The position numbers were made by a program, and so were the translations under genes. The notes beneath the pieces are model-generated. The model searched no databases, had not been told where the DNA came from, and saw nothing but the letters and a program-made list of their open reading frames with translations. Below, in pieces: positions 1-7,613 of a stretch of 64,000 bases of DNA. This DNA comes from UKL13-2 sp044229235 (GTDB taxonomy: Bacteria > Pseudomonadota > Gammaproteobacteria > Burkholderiales > Usitatibacteraceae), in contig JBGATH010000014.1 in assembly GCA_044229235.1 (NCBI GenBank), positions 29,448-93,447 of the forward strand. The letters are read 5' to 3'. The number at the start of each line of letters is the position of its first letter. Position 1 is the first letter of the stretch.

Positions 1-493
1 TGGCGGATATTTCGCGCTGCTTGGCATCAGCCAGATTGATCGAATCCGGGTAGAAAGCGCTCATGGCGCCAACCAGGCCGGTCATGACCGACATCGGGTG
101 TGCATCGCGACGGAAACCGCGCAGGAAAAACTGCATCTGCTCATGCACCATGGTGTGATTGGTGACCTGGGCGACGAAGTCTTTCTTCTGCTTTGGATCG
201 GGCAGTTCGCCCTTGAGCAGCAGATAGCAGGTTTCGAGAAAGTCGCAGTTGTTGGCCAGTTGCTCGATCGGGTAGCCGCGATACAGCAGCTCGCCCTTGT
301 CGCCATCGATGAAGGTGATGGTGGAGTTGCACGAGGCCGTGGACAGGAAGCCCGGATCGTAGGTGAACATGCCGGTCTGGCCGTAAAGTTTGCGGATATC
401 GATGACGTCCGGGCCATGCGAACCGCCATAAACGGGAAGATCCACGGTCTTGCCTTCGCCGTAGGTCAGGGTGGCTTTGCCTTTTTCATTCAT
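1..493 (-). CDS. gltA: Citrate synthase, N-terminal part (cut by window edge)
   Basis: Condenses acetyl-CoA and oxaloacetate to citrate in the cytoplasmic TCA cycle. The first 164 residues are visible: start MNEKGKATLTYG, then the type II citrate synthase N-terminal beta domain (YGGSHGPDVIDIRKLYGQTG), and the helical part with GELLYRGYPIEQLA and the FVAQVTNHTMVHEQ segment. The rest, including the catalytic His and Asp, lies beyond position 1. Two in-frame-looking ATGs are close together (493 and 489); 493 is in frame. It is the last gene seen in the sdhC-sdhD-sdhA-sdhB-sdhE-gltA order usual in Betaproteobacteria, 36 bases after sdhE, so probably the same transcript. Confidence 0.95.
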   Translation of the reverse strand, partial: MNEKGKATLTYGEGKTVDLPVYGGSHGPDVIDIRKLYGQTGMFTYDPGFLSTASCNSTITFIDGDKGELLYRGYPIEQLANNCDFLETCYLLLKGELPDPKQKKDFVAQVTNHTMVHEQMQFFLRGFRRDAHPMSVMTGLVGAMSAFYPDSINLADAKQREISA

Positions 494-529
494 TTTCGTG
501 CGCTCCTTAACCGTCAATGTTTCCAATCA

Positions 530-793
530 TCAGGCGGGCCTGACGCTCCTGATCTTTTGGATCAGCGGAACCAGCTGCTCGTCCTGACATGCCTTTTTGC
601 CCAGCAGGTAATCCAGCAAATCGTTGTCCTCGACGCGCAGCAGCCTGTCCAGCAGGCCCAGTTCGTTTTCGGACAACTTCATCAGCTCTGCGTCGAAAAA
701 ACGGCCCAGCAGGATGTCGTTTTCCAGCAGCCCGCGACGCGCGCGCCAACGCAATCGATCGTAAATCCTTGGGTCAATCGCGGCTTGCGACAT
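530..793 (-). CDS. sdhE: FAD assembly factor SdhE
   Basis: An 87-residue protein of the SdhE/YgfY/Sdh5 family, which promotes covalent attachment of FAD to the SdhA flavoprotein. The diagnostic RGxxE motif is present (RRGLLENDILLGRFF, about residues 19-33), followed by the five-helix-bundle region ELGLLDRLLRVEDNDLLDYLLG. The length is normal for the family. It begins one base after the sdhB stop and precedes gltA by 36 bases, so it is embedded in the operon with its client enzyme. The placement between sdhB and gltA is standard for Betaproteobacteria. Identification rests on the motif, size and position. Confidence 0.93.
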   Translation of the reverse strand: MSQAAIDPRIYDRLRWRARRGLLENDILLGRFFDAELMKLSENELGLLDRLLRVEDNDLLDYLLGKKACQDEQLVPLIQKIRSVRPA

Positions 794-794
794 A

Positions 795-1490
795 TCAAAC
801 TCCGCGCTTTACGAGCATCTCCTTGATCTTGCCGATTGCCAGCGTCGGGTTGAGTCCTTTCGGGCAGACGTCCACGCAATTCATGATGGTATGGCAGCGG
901 AACAGGCGGAATGGGTCATCCAGATTGTCCAGCCGCTCATTGGTGGCCTGATCGCGGGTGTCGGCGATGAACCGGTACGCCGCCAGCAGCCCGGCCGGGC
1001 CGACAAACTTGTCCGGATTCCACCAGAACGACGGGCACGAGGTCGAGCAGCAGGCGCAGAGGATGCACTCGTACAGGCCATCGAGTTCCAGCCGGTCCTG
1101 CGGGCTTTGCAGGCGCTCTTTCTCGGGCGGCGGGTCGTTATTGATGACGTAGGGCTTGATCGAGTTGTACTGCTTGAAGAACTGCGTCATGTCGACGATC
1201 AGGTCGCGAATGATCGGCAACCCCGGCAAGGGCTTCAGCACCACCGGCTCGGTCAACTCGGCGATCTTGGTGATGCAGGCCAGGCCATTCTTGCCGTTGA
1301 TGTTCATCGCGTCGGAACCGCACACGCCTTCGCGGCAGGAACGGCGCAGCGACAAGGTGTCGTCGATGGTTTTGATGCGGATCAACGCGTCGAGCAGCAT
1401 CCGGTCAGAAGGCTCAAGCTGCACATCGTATTCCTTGAAATACGGCTTGGAATCGGTGTCCGGGTCGTAGCGGAGTATTTTGAATTTCAT
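795..1490 (-). CDS. sdhB: Succinate dehydrogenase iron-sulfur subunit
   Basis: A 231-residue electron-transfer subunit of respiratory complex II that carries electrons from SdhA FAD to quinone. All three cluster-binding cysteine sets are visible: CREGVCGSDAMNINGKNGLAC for the [2Fe-2S] cluster in the N-terminal ferredoxin domain, CILCACCSTSCP for [4Fe-4S], and CHTIMNCVDVCPKGLNP for [3Fe-4S]. Length and start (MKFKILRYDPD) are typical. It follows sdhA by 18 bases and abuts sdhE. No unusual residues were noticed. Confidence 0.97.
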   Translation of the reverse strand: MKFKILRYDPDTDSKPYFKEYDVQLEPSDRMLLDALIRIKTIDDTLSLRRSCREGVCGSDAMNINGKNGLACITKIAELTEPVVLKPLPGLPIIRDLIVDMTQFFKQYNSIKPYVINNDPPPEKERLQSPQDRLELDGLYECILCACCSTSCPSFWWNPDKFVGPAGLLAAYRFIADTRDQATNERLDNLDDPFRLFRCHTIMNCVDVCPKGLNPTLAIGKIKEMLVKRGV

Positions 1491-1508
1491 GAGTTTTCCG
1501 ATGGCTTC

Positions 1509-3293
1509 CTAGTAGACGCGTGCCTTGGGTGCGAAGGACTCGACGGTCAGCGGCTGCAAGTTGACCGGCTTGTACTCGAGCCGGTTACTGTCCTTGTACC
1601 AAAGCGTGTGCTTGAGCCAGTTCTGGTCGTCGCGGCCGTTGACAAAACCAGGCCGGTCGTGAAAATCGGCCCGGTCGTGGGCGCCGCGCGTTTCCTTGCG
1701 GGCCTCCGCCGACACCATGGTCGCGACTGCCGCCTCGATCAGGTTCTGCAACTCCAGCGCCTCGATGCGCGCGGTATTGAATACCTTGGACTTGTCGCCG
1801 ATCTGCAGTGTCTTCGCCCGCTCGGCCACTTCCTTGATCTTCACAACGCCTTTTTCCAGCATGTCCGGGAAGCGGAACACGCCGCAGTGCGCCTGCATGG
1901 TCTGGCGCATGGCGTTACCGACTTCGTGCACGCTTTCGCCGCCGGTCTGCGCATCCAGTGCCGCGATGCGTGCCATCGACTGCGCGCCGGCGTCGGCCGG
2001 CAGCGGCAGGTGCTGGTTGTTTTCCCGGATGAACTTGATCATCGAATCGCCCGACGATTTGCCCATCACCAGCAGATCCGTCAGCGAATTGGTGCCCAGG
2101 CGGTTGGCGCCATGGATCGACGCGCAGCCGCACTCGCCCGCGGCATAGAAGCCGGCCACGACGCTATTTGGGTTGCCGCCCTTCGGCACCACCACTTCAC
2201 CCTTGTAGTTGGTCGGAATGCCACCCATCTGGTAATGGCAGGTCGGTACCACCGGGATCGGTTCCTTGGTGCAATCCACATTGCCGAATTTGAGGGCGAT
2301 TTCGCGGATTCCTGGCAGGCGCTTGTTGATGACTTCCGGACCGAGGTGATCGAGCTTCAGCAGGATGTAGTCGTTGTTGGGCCCGGCACCGCGGCCTTCC
2401 TTGATCTCGGTCGCCATGGCGCGCGACACCACGTCGCGCGAGGCCAGGTCCTTCATGGTCGGCGCATAGCGTTCCATGAAACGTTCGCCGTCCTTGTTGA
2501 GCAGGATGCCGCCTTCGCCGCGCACGCCTTCTGTAATCAGTACGCCGGCGCCGGCCACGCCGGTCGGATGGAACTGCCAGAACTCCATGTCTTCCAGCGG
2601 GATGCCGGCGCGTGCTGCCATGCCCAGGCCGTCGCCGGTGTTGATGAAGGCATTGGTGCTTGAGGCAAAAATGCGCCCGGCGCCGCCGGTAGCGAACAAG
2701 GTCGCCTTGGCGTGGAAAATCATGGTCTCGCCGGTTTCCATTTCCAGCGCGGTGACACCCAGCACGTTGCCTTCATGGTCGCGGATCAGGTCCAGCGCCA
2801 TCCATTCCACAAAGAACTGGGTATTGGCAAACACGTTACGCTGGTAGAGCGTGTGCAGCATGGCGTGACCGGTGCGGTCGGCCGCGCAGCAGCTGCGCTG
2901 TACCGGTTTCTCGCCGAAATTCTGCGAGTGGCCGCCGAACGGGCGCTGGTAGATGGTGCCGTTGTCGTTGCGGTCGAACGGCATGCCAAAGTGCTCAAGC
3001 TCGATCACCGCTTCGGGCGCCGTCTTGCACATGAACTCGATGGCGTCCTGGTCGCCCAGCCAGTCGGACCCCTTGATGGTGTCGTACATATGCCAGTGCC
3101 AGTTGTCCTCGCCCATATTGCCCAGCGAGGCACCCACCCCGCCTTGCGCCGCCACGGTGTGGGAACGCGTCGGGAATACCTTGGACAGCACGGCAGTTTT
3201 CAGGCCGGCCTCGGACAGTTGCAGCGCAGCGCGCAGGCCGGAGCCCCCCGCGCCGACCACGACTGCATCGAACTTGCGTACGTTGAGCGCCAT
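1509..3293 (-). CDS. sdhA: Succinate dehydrogenase flavoprotein subunit
   Basis: A 594-residue catalytic subunit that oxidises succinate to fumarate at the cytoplasmic face of the membrane. It starts MALNVRKFDAVVVGAGGSG, where VGAGGSG is the Rossmann FAD-binding loop. The SHTVAAQGGVGASLG segment contains the histidine that carries covalent FAD in this family. The capping and helical domains follow (GEGGILLNKDGERFMERY; GRGAGPNNDYILLKLDHLG). The open frame continues upstream, but ATG 3293 is preferred: it matches the family N-terminus and its first base is also the last base of the sdhD TGA, indicating translational coupling. The C-terminus ends in the usual PKARVY. Confidence 0.97.
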   Translation of the reverse strand: MALNVRKFDAVVVGAGGSGLRAALQLSEAGLKTAVLSKVFPTRSHTVAAQGGVGASLGNMGEDNWHWHMYDTIKGSDWLGDQDAIEFMCKTAPEAVIELEHFGMPFDRNDNGTIYQRPFGGHSQNFGEKPVQRSCCAADRTGHAMLHTLYQRNVFANTQFFVEWMALDLIRDHEGNVLGVTALEMETGETMIFHAKATLFATGGAGRIFASSTNAFINTGDGLGMAARAGIPLEDMEFWQFHPTGVAGAGVLITEGVRGEGGILLNKDGERFMERYAPTMKDLASRDVVSRAMATEIKEGRGAGPNNDYILLKLDHLGPEVINKRLPGIREIALKFGNVDCTKEPIPVVPTCHYQMGGIPTNYKGEVVVPKGGNPNSVVAGFYAAGECGCASIHGANRLGTNSLTDLLVMGKSSGDSMIKFIRENNQHLPLPADAGAQSMARIAALDAQTGGESVHEVGNAMRQTMQAHCGVFRFPDMLEKGVVKIKEVAERAKTLQIGDKSKVFNTARIEALELQNLIEAAVATMVSAEARKETRGAHDRADFHDRPGFVNGRDDQNWLKHTLWYKDSNRLEYKPVNLQPLTVESFAPKARVY

Positions 3294-3649
3294 CAGCTTC
3301 CCCACAGAATTGCGCCGGACCAGATGGTGCATCCGACCAGAAATACGATCACCCCGACTTCAAGCGTCAGGCGAATGCCCACCGGCTTGATGTAATCCAT
3401 CAGCACATCGCGGATGCCGATCCAGGCGTGATAGAACACCGCAACGAAAAACATCAGCGTCAGGATGCGCATCGCCTGGTTGGAAAACAGCTGCTTCCAG
3501 TCGGCGTAACTGACCGAGCCCTTGACGATCAGGAAGCCCAGGAACACCACGCTGAACAGCAGCATGATGACGGCAGTGATGCGTTGCGCCAGCCAGTCCT
3601 GCCAGCCGTAGTGGGCGCCTACCGGCGTCCGATCAGCCTTGGTCACCAT
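3293..3649 (-). CDS. sdhD: Succinate dehydrogenase membrane anchor subunit D
   Basis: A 118-residue hydrophobic anchor with three predicted transmembrane helices (ITAVIMLLFSVVFLGFLIV, ILTLMFFVAVFYHAWIGI, VGVIVFLVGCTIWSGAIL). Together with SdhC it holds heme b and the quinone site. The YHAWIGIRDVLMDYI segment is the family signature around the heme/quinone region. ATG 3649 lies seven bases inside the 3' end of sdhC, and the gene ends on the first base of sdhA, so sdhCDA form a tightly overlapping block. The reading frame is open further upstream but that part has no SdhD similarity. Confidence 0.93.
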   Translation of the reverse strand: MVTKADRTPVGAHYGWQDWLAQRITAVIMLLFSVVFLGFLIVKGSVSYADWKQLFSNQAMRILTLMFFVAVFYHAWIGIRDVLMDYIKPVGIRLTLEVGVIVFLVGCTIWSGAILWGS

Positions 3650-4038
3650 ATGCGTGCTCCGATAAGGATGGCGGCAATCACACCGCCGGCCATGACCAGT
3701 CGTGCCGACAGCGTCGCCGGCTCCTTGGCGATGCCGATGTGCACGTCCAGCAGCAGGTAGCGGATGCCGGCGAAAAAGTGGTGCATGTACGCCCAGATGA
3801 AACCGATGACGATGATTTTCACCATCGGTTCGGCAAAGTAGCCGCGCCAGCGGTTGAATGCCGCCTCGGAACTGAGCGTCCCCTGCAACACGCACAGAAC
3901 CGTCGGGATCAGCAGCGCGAACATCACTACGCCGGTAACGCGGTGAAAGATCGACATCAGCCCGGCCGGAGGCAGGTGCAGGAGGTTGATGTCAACGTAC
4001 TTGGGACGGGTCGCAGGAGGGCGCGGGACGGAGGACAT
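3643..4038 (-). CDS. sdhC: Succinate dehydrogenase cytochrome b556 subunit C
   Basis: A 131-residue membrane anchor of complex II. The N-terminal signature RPKYVDINLLHLPPAGLMSI leads into FHRVTG, the SdhC quinone-site motif, then three transmembrane helices. The heme-ligand region reads AYMHHFFAGIRYLLLD. I chose ATG 4038, which has AAAGGT a few bases upstream and gives a family-like N-terminus. An in-frame GTG at 4071 would add 11 residues but has no Shine-Dalgarno sequence. This is the promoter-proximal gene of the operon, and the region upstream up to the divergent HicB-like gene should hold the promoter. Confidence 0.92.
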   Translation of the reverse strand: MSSVPRPPATRPKYVDINLLHLPPAGLMSIFHRVTGVVMFALLIPTVLCVLQGTLSSEAAFNRWRGYFAEPMVKIIVIGFIWAYMHHFFAGIRYLLLDVHIGIAKEPATLSARLVMAGGVIAAILIGARIW

Positions 4039-4217
4039 GTGGGGGACCTTTGGTGTTGTCTTTGTAGACACTGCGCAAGGTGGGCATCACGGGGACTGCT
4101 GGAATAGCAATGGATGCCGGAAACCAATAAATTCTAATCCCAAATTCAGCTCACTGCATAGTACGTGCGATGTCGTCCCGGCCCTCCATGGGGATGAGCG
4201 CTTCCCGTCGGAAAAAA

Positions 4218-4223
4218 ATTATA
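4218..4223 (-). promoter_or_regulatory. Candidate -10 box of the sdh operon promoter
   Basis: On the minus strand a perfect TATAAT occurs inside an AT-rich stretch (about 4210-4250) that contrasts with the GC-rich surroundings. There is no convincing -35 hexamer at 16-18 bases, so the promoter may be activator-dependent. Transcription would give a leader of about 170 bases before sdhC. The overlapping AGATATAA also occurs in the GntR-gene promoter region at 5521-5528. Confidence 0.4.
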
Positions 4224-4299
4224 TCTAATTGTTTTTAAACACTATTGTCCATGCACCTCGCCTAACTGCGCGCTGGCCACCTTGCCCCGGTTCATGTAG

Positions 4300-4314
4300 T
4301 ATCACAATTTGATA
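4300..4314. promoter_or_regulatory. Inverted repeat upstream of HicB-like gene
   Basis: TATCA-CAATT-TGATA is a perfect 5-bp inverted repeat with a 5-base spacer, 34 bases before the proposed TTG start of the HicB-like gene. HicB-type and other ribbon-helix-helix antitoxins often autoregulate through short palindromes in this position, so it is a candidate operator. This is inference from position and symmetry only. Confidence 0.35.
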
Positions 4315-4347
4315 TCATGCGTTTCGACGTGCGTAGAGGGGGCGATT

Positions 4348-4680
4348 TTGGCAAACTCGATGAAATACCGCGGTTACACCGCCCGGATCGACTTCGAAGC
4401 AGACGACAACATCTTCACCGGTCAATTGCTGGGCATGTCGGAGCGCATCGTTTTTCACGGCGCCAGTGTGGAAGAACTGCGGGCCGACTTTGAGTTCGCG
4501 GTCGATCACTATTTGCAGGAATGCCTTCGCAGCGGCAAAAAGCCGGAGAAACCGGCCGCTGGCCGCGTGCTGCTGCGTTTGCCGCCGGAACTGCACGCTG
4601 CGGCGCTGGTGTCGTCTGCAGCGGAGGGGAAGAGCCTCAACCAATGGCTAGTCGATGCCGTGGCGCGCGCGGCGCGCTGA
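4348..4680 (+). CDS. HicB-family (DUF1902-like) protein, no HicA partner
   Basis: Proposed 110-residue protein. The N-terminal half (MKYRGYTARIDFEADDNIFTG then GMSERIVFHGASVEELR) is the HicB partial RNase H fold. The C-terminal half (GRVLLRLPPELHAAALVSSA, GKSLNQWLVDAVARAA) is a ribbon-helix-helix DNA-binding domain. I start it at TTG 4348 because GAGGGG lies six bases upstream; ATG 4360 would give 106 residues. HicB antitoxins normally neutralise a small HicA mRNA interferase, but no HicA-like frame is adjacent on either side, so it may be a solitary regulator. It is transcribed away from sdhC. Confidence 0.8.
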   Translation: MANSMKYRGYTARIDFEADDNIFTGQLLGMSERIVFHGASVEELRADFEFAVDHYLQECLRSGKKPEKPAAGRVLLRLPPELHAAALVSSAAEGKSLNQWLVDAVARAAR

Positions 4681-4710
4681 TCGCCGTAACGCCGGCAACA
4701 AAGGCGCGGT

Positions 4711-5457
4711 TCAGGCCAGTTCGGTGAAGTAGGCGTAGCCGTCGGTGCGGCAAAGCCCGCGCCGATATTCGACCGGCTTGTCGCCGTAGGTGTAAGCGAC
4801 GCGATCCACGCACAACAGCGGCGTGCCGGTCGCAACATCCAATTGTCCCGCGGCAAACTCGTCCGCGGCAATCGCACGCAGGCGCTCCTCGGCGCGAATC
4901 ATGCGCAGGCCATAGTTGGTTTCGAAAAAACTGTAGATCGACCCCTTCGATTCCTGGATCTTCTCCATGGTCAGATTCGGGATCAGCGCGGCCGGCAGCA
5001 CCACTTCATCCAGGATCACCGGCTTGCCGGCAAATGCGAGGACGCGACGTATCGCGGTCACCATGGTCCCGGCGCGCAGGTCGAGCGCTCGCGCCACCTC
5101 CGCCGTGGCCTTCATGCGCTTGATATCGATGAACGTCGTCTTCGGATGATGCCGGTCACCGTGGACGGGAAACACCCGCAGGAACCGATATTGATGCTTG
5201 GGTTCGGTATGTGTTGCCACATAGGTTCCCTTGCCCTGCCGGCGGATGAGGATGTTTTCGGCGGCAAGCGCGTCGATTGCCTTGCGCACGGTTCCCTGGC
5301 TGACCTGATACCGCGCCGCCAGCTCCATCTCGGACGGAATGGCATCGCCAGGCTTCCATTCGCCCGCGATCAGACTCTGCGTCAGCAGGACCTTGATCTG
5401 GTCGTACAGCGGACGAAAGCTGGGGGCAAGCTGCTTGTCTTGAATGGGTTGTGCCAT
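4711..5457 (-). CDS. GntR-family regulator with UTRA domain
   Basis: A 248-residue transcription factor. Residues about 12-80 form the winged helix (PLYDQIKVLL, SEMELAARYQVSQGTVRKAIDALAAENILIRRQGKGTYV), the classic GntR signature. Residues about 95-245 are the UTRA ligand-binding domain (FIDIKRMKATAEVARALDLRAG ... VEYRRGLCRTDGYAYFTELA), so it belongs to the HutC/FarR branch. ATG 5457 is chosen because it begins at the HTH domain; the upstream open frame is not GntR-like. It is divergent from the CoA-ester lyase operon with a 207-base shared control region containing a perfect palindrome. It probably senses a pathway intermediate and controls the neighbouring mesaconyl-CoA/methylcitrate genes. 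Confidence 0.92.
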   Translation of the reverse strand: MAQPIQDKQLAPSFRPLYDQIKVLLTQSLIAGEWKPGDAIPSEMELAARYQVSQGTVRKAIDALAAENILIRRQGKGTYVATHTEPKHQYRFLRVFPVHGDRHHPKTTFIDIKRMKATAEVARALDLRAGTMVTAIRRVLAFAGKPVILDEVVLPAALIPNLTMEKIQESKGSIYSFFETNYGLRMIRAEERLRAIAADEFAAGQLDVATGTPLLCVDRVAYTYGDKPVEYRRGLCRTDGYAYFTELA

Positions 5458-5511
5458 GGCGGTCTGGTGTTCTCGGGGCGATGTTATCACGGCCATCGCA
5501 AAAGTCACCTG

Positions 5512-5523
5512 TCTTATATAAGA
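5512..5523. promoter_or_regulatory. Perfect 12-bp palindrome, candidate GntR operator
   Basis: TCTTATATAAGA is its own reverse complement and lies between the divergent gntR and CoA-ester lyase genes, ending 10 bases before a good -35 box. A second half-site, ATATAAG, follows at once. The AT-rich palindrome in a GC-rich context next to a GntR gene is a strong candidate for the regulator's binding site, though binding is not shown. Confidence 0.55.
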
Positions 5524-5533
5524 TATAAGTCTG

Positions 5534-5562
5534 TTGACACCGCCAGCCATTGGGCATACGAT
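5534..5562 (+). promoter_or_regulatory. Sigma-70 type promoter of the CoA-ester lyase/prp operon
   Basis: A perfect TTGACA (5534-5539) is followed after exactly 17 bases by TACGAT (5557-5562), four of six matches to the -10 consensus. The predicted transcription start near 5569 leaves a leader of about 95 bases before ATG 5665. The palindrome at 5512-5523 lies just upstream of the -35 box. Confidence 0.6.
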
Positions 5563-5664
5563 TCTGGAATGTCGCAGCGCAGCAAGGCACATGCAGCTTG
5601 CCATTACCGCGCCCGGCATGAAGCGTGTTTGCTAACTCCTTGATTGCCAACAACACTTCTACAA

Positions 5665-6540
5665 ATGACGCCATATCTACGCCCCCGCCGTTCGATGCTT
5701 TATGTTCCTGGTTGTGCGCCGCGGTATCTGAACAAGGCGCGCTCGCTGAAGGTGGATTCAGTCATCTTCGACCTCGGCGATTCGGTGCTCGTCGAAAACA
5801 AGGAGGCTTCGCGATCGCAGATTGTCGACGCCGTGTTGCAAGGAGGATTCGGCCGGCGGGAAAAGGTCGTACGCGTCAACGATCTTGATTCGCCCTGGGG
5901 CCACGATGACATCAAGGCGGTAGCCGACATCGGTGCCGACGCCATCCTGTTCCCGAACATCGAAAGCAAATCCGACGTCATCGAGGCGCTCACGGCGCTG
6001 GATGCTGCCGGCGGTTCCCAGCTGCCGATCATGGTGATGATCGAAAGCCCGATCGCCGTCTTGCGCGCCGAGGAAATCGCCTCGGCCTCGGACCGCATCG
6101 CCTGCATGATCATGGCCACCAGCGACCTGCTCACCCAGCTGCATGGACGCAAGACGCCGGACCGGCTTGCCCTGCACTACTCGCTCTCCCATGTACTGCT
6201 GGTCGGCCGCGCCTATAAGCGTGCCGTGGTCGATGGCATCAGCGTGGACATCAAGGACATGCATTCATTTGAGCTGGCATGCCGTCTGTCGCGCGACCTG
6301 GGCTTCGACGGGAAATCGCTGGTGCATCCCAATCAGCTGCCCTATTGCAATGACGCCTTCACACCCAAGCCCTCGGAGATTGCCCTTGCGCTGGAGGTGA
6401 TCGAAGCCTTGCAGCAGGCCAACAAGGCCGGCCGCGGCACCGTGATGGTCAATGGCAGGCTGGTTGAAAGTCATCACGTCAGCGCGGCAAAACGCATGCT
6501 GGCACTGAGCGAGATGATCCGGGAACTGGAAGCCGCCTGA
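5665..6540 (+). CDS. CoA-ester lyase of the CitE/HpcH-HpaI family (first copy)
   Basis: A 291-residue TIM-barrel lyase. It has the family features RSMLYVPGCAPRYLNKA, DSVIFDLGDSV (Mg-coordinating acidic strand), ILFPNIESKSDV, IMVMIESPIAV (conserved Glu) and GKSLVHPNQLPYCNDAF near the C-terminus. Members cleave or form malyl-, beta-methylmalyl- or citramalyl-CoA. The next gene encodes mesaconyl-CoA hydratase, so beta-methylmalyl-CoA (products glyoxylate and propionyl-CoA) or a related ester is a likely substrate. ATG 5665 fits the family; a TTG at 5644 is possible. It has lower similarity to the second lyase at 7614 than expected for a recent duplicate, so the two probably differ in substrate or role. 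Confidence 0.85.
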   Translation: MTPYLRPRRSMLYVPGCAPRYLNKARSLKVDSVIFDLGDSVLVENKEASRSQIVDAVLQGGFGRREKVVRVNDLDSPWGHDDIKAVADIGADAILFPNIESKSDVIEALTALDAAGGSQLPIMVMIESPIAVLRAEEIASASDRIACMIMATSDLLTQLHGRKTPDRLALHYSLSHVLLVGRAYKRAVVDGISVDIKDMHSFELACRLSRDLGFDGKSLVHPNQLPYCNDAFTPKPSEIALALEVIEALQQANKAGRGTVMVNGRLVESHHVSAAKRMLALSEMIRELEAA

Positions 6541-6547
6541 GCCAACC

Positions 6548-7597
6548 ATGACCACCGCCCTGCGACCGCTCACCGGCTACTTCTTCGAGGATTACACCGT
6601 CGGCCAGCGGTTCGTGCACGCCACGCCACGCACCATCACAGCGGGGGATGTGGCTCTCTACATCGCCCTGACCGGCGCGCGCCAGGCGCCGCACTGCGCG
6701 GCTACCGTGGCCAGGGCGCTGGGCTACCCGGATACGCCGGTGGACGATCTGCTGGTGTTCCACATCGCCTTCGGCAAGACCGTGCCGGATGTGTCGTACA
6801 ACGCGGTCGCCAATCTTGGTTACGCAGACGTGCGCTTCACTTCGCCGGTCTATGCCGGCGACACCATACGCTGCGAATCAACGGTGATCGGCCTCAAGGA
6901 AAACTCCAACCGCAAGACCGGCGTGGTGTACGTGCGCTCGACCGCATTCAACCAGCGCGACGAACAGGTGCTGACCTGGGCGCGCTGGGTGATGATCAAC
7001 AAGCGGCACAGCGAGTCCCCGGCGCAGGATACGGTGGTGCCGATGTTGCCCAAATCGGTCGCGGAGCACGACCTGGTGATTCCGGCCGGACTCACGCCGC
7101 GTGAACTCGGCCCCGCGGTCACCGCCTCCGAACGCAACTGGAGCAACTACGAAACCGGCGAGATCATCGATCACCCGGCCGGCATGACCATCGACGAGAG
7201 CGACCACACCCTCGCCACCAAGCTTTACCAGAACACCGCGCGGGTGCACTTCGACCTGCATCACATGAAGGACAGCCGCTTCGGCCGCCGCCTCGTCTAC
7301 GGCGGCCACGTCATTTCCGTGTGCCGCGCCCTGTCGTTCGACGGTCTTGAAAACGTGATTTCCATCGCGGCGATCAACAGCGGCAGCCATCTGAATCCGA
7401 CCTTCGCCGGCGACACGATCTATGCCAAATCCGTGGTGCTCGACAAGCTTCCCCTTAGCCCGGACATGGGTGCCTTGCGCCTGCGCCTCATGGGTATCAA
7501 GAACGATGCGCCGGGCCAGGTGAATATCCATAGCCACGAGCTGCCGCCCAGCGTGGTGCTCGACCTCGACTACACCGTATTGATGCCTCGCCAATAA
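6548..7597 (+). CDS. mch: Mesaconyl-CoA (2-methylfumaryl-CoA) hydratase, double MaoC fold
   Basis: A 349-residue protein with two hot-dog MaoC-like halves. The N-terminal half contains GYFFEDYTVGQRFVHATPRTI, FHIAFGKTVPDVSYNAVANLGYA and KTGVVYVRS. The C-terminal half contains TKLYQNTARVHFDLH, FGRRLVYGGHVISVCRALSF and SIAAINSGSHLNPTFAGDT, ending LDLDYTVLMPR. These blocks agree with what I remember of the characterised mesaconyl-CoA hydratases of the ethylmalonyl-CoA and 3-hydroxypropionate pathways, and the length is right. The reaction is reversible hydration of mesaconyl-CoA to beta-methylmalyl-CoA. It starts 8 bases after the upstream lyase and ends 17 bases before the second one, so the three form one unit. 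Fused MaoC dehydratases with other substrates are the alternative. Confidence 0.85.
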   Translation: MTTALRPLTGYFFEDYTVGQRFVHATPRTITAGDVALYIALTGARQAPHCAATVARALGYPDTPVDDLLVFHIAFGKTVPDVSYNAVANLGYADVRFTSPVYAGDTIRCESTVIGLKENSNRKTGVVYVRSTAFNQRDEQVLTWARWVMINKRHSESPAQDTVVPMLPKSVAEHDLVIPAGLTPRELGPAVTASERNWSNYETGEIIDHPAGMTIDESDHTLATKLYQNTARVHFDLHHMKDSRFGRRLVYGGHVISVCRALSFDGLENVISIAAINSGSHLNPTFAGDTIYAKSVVLDKLPLSPDMGALRLRLMGIKNDAPGQVNIHSHELPPSVVLDLDYTVLMPRQ

Positions 7598-7613
7598 TCC
7601 ACCGGAGTTCGAC

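Noticed and set aside
891..2663. A 590-codon open frame on the plus strand
   Set aside because: It lies opposite sdhB and sdhA, whose protein motifs are unambiguous; long antisense frames are common in high-GC DNA.
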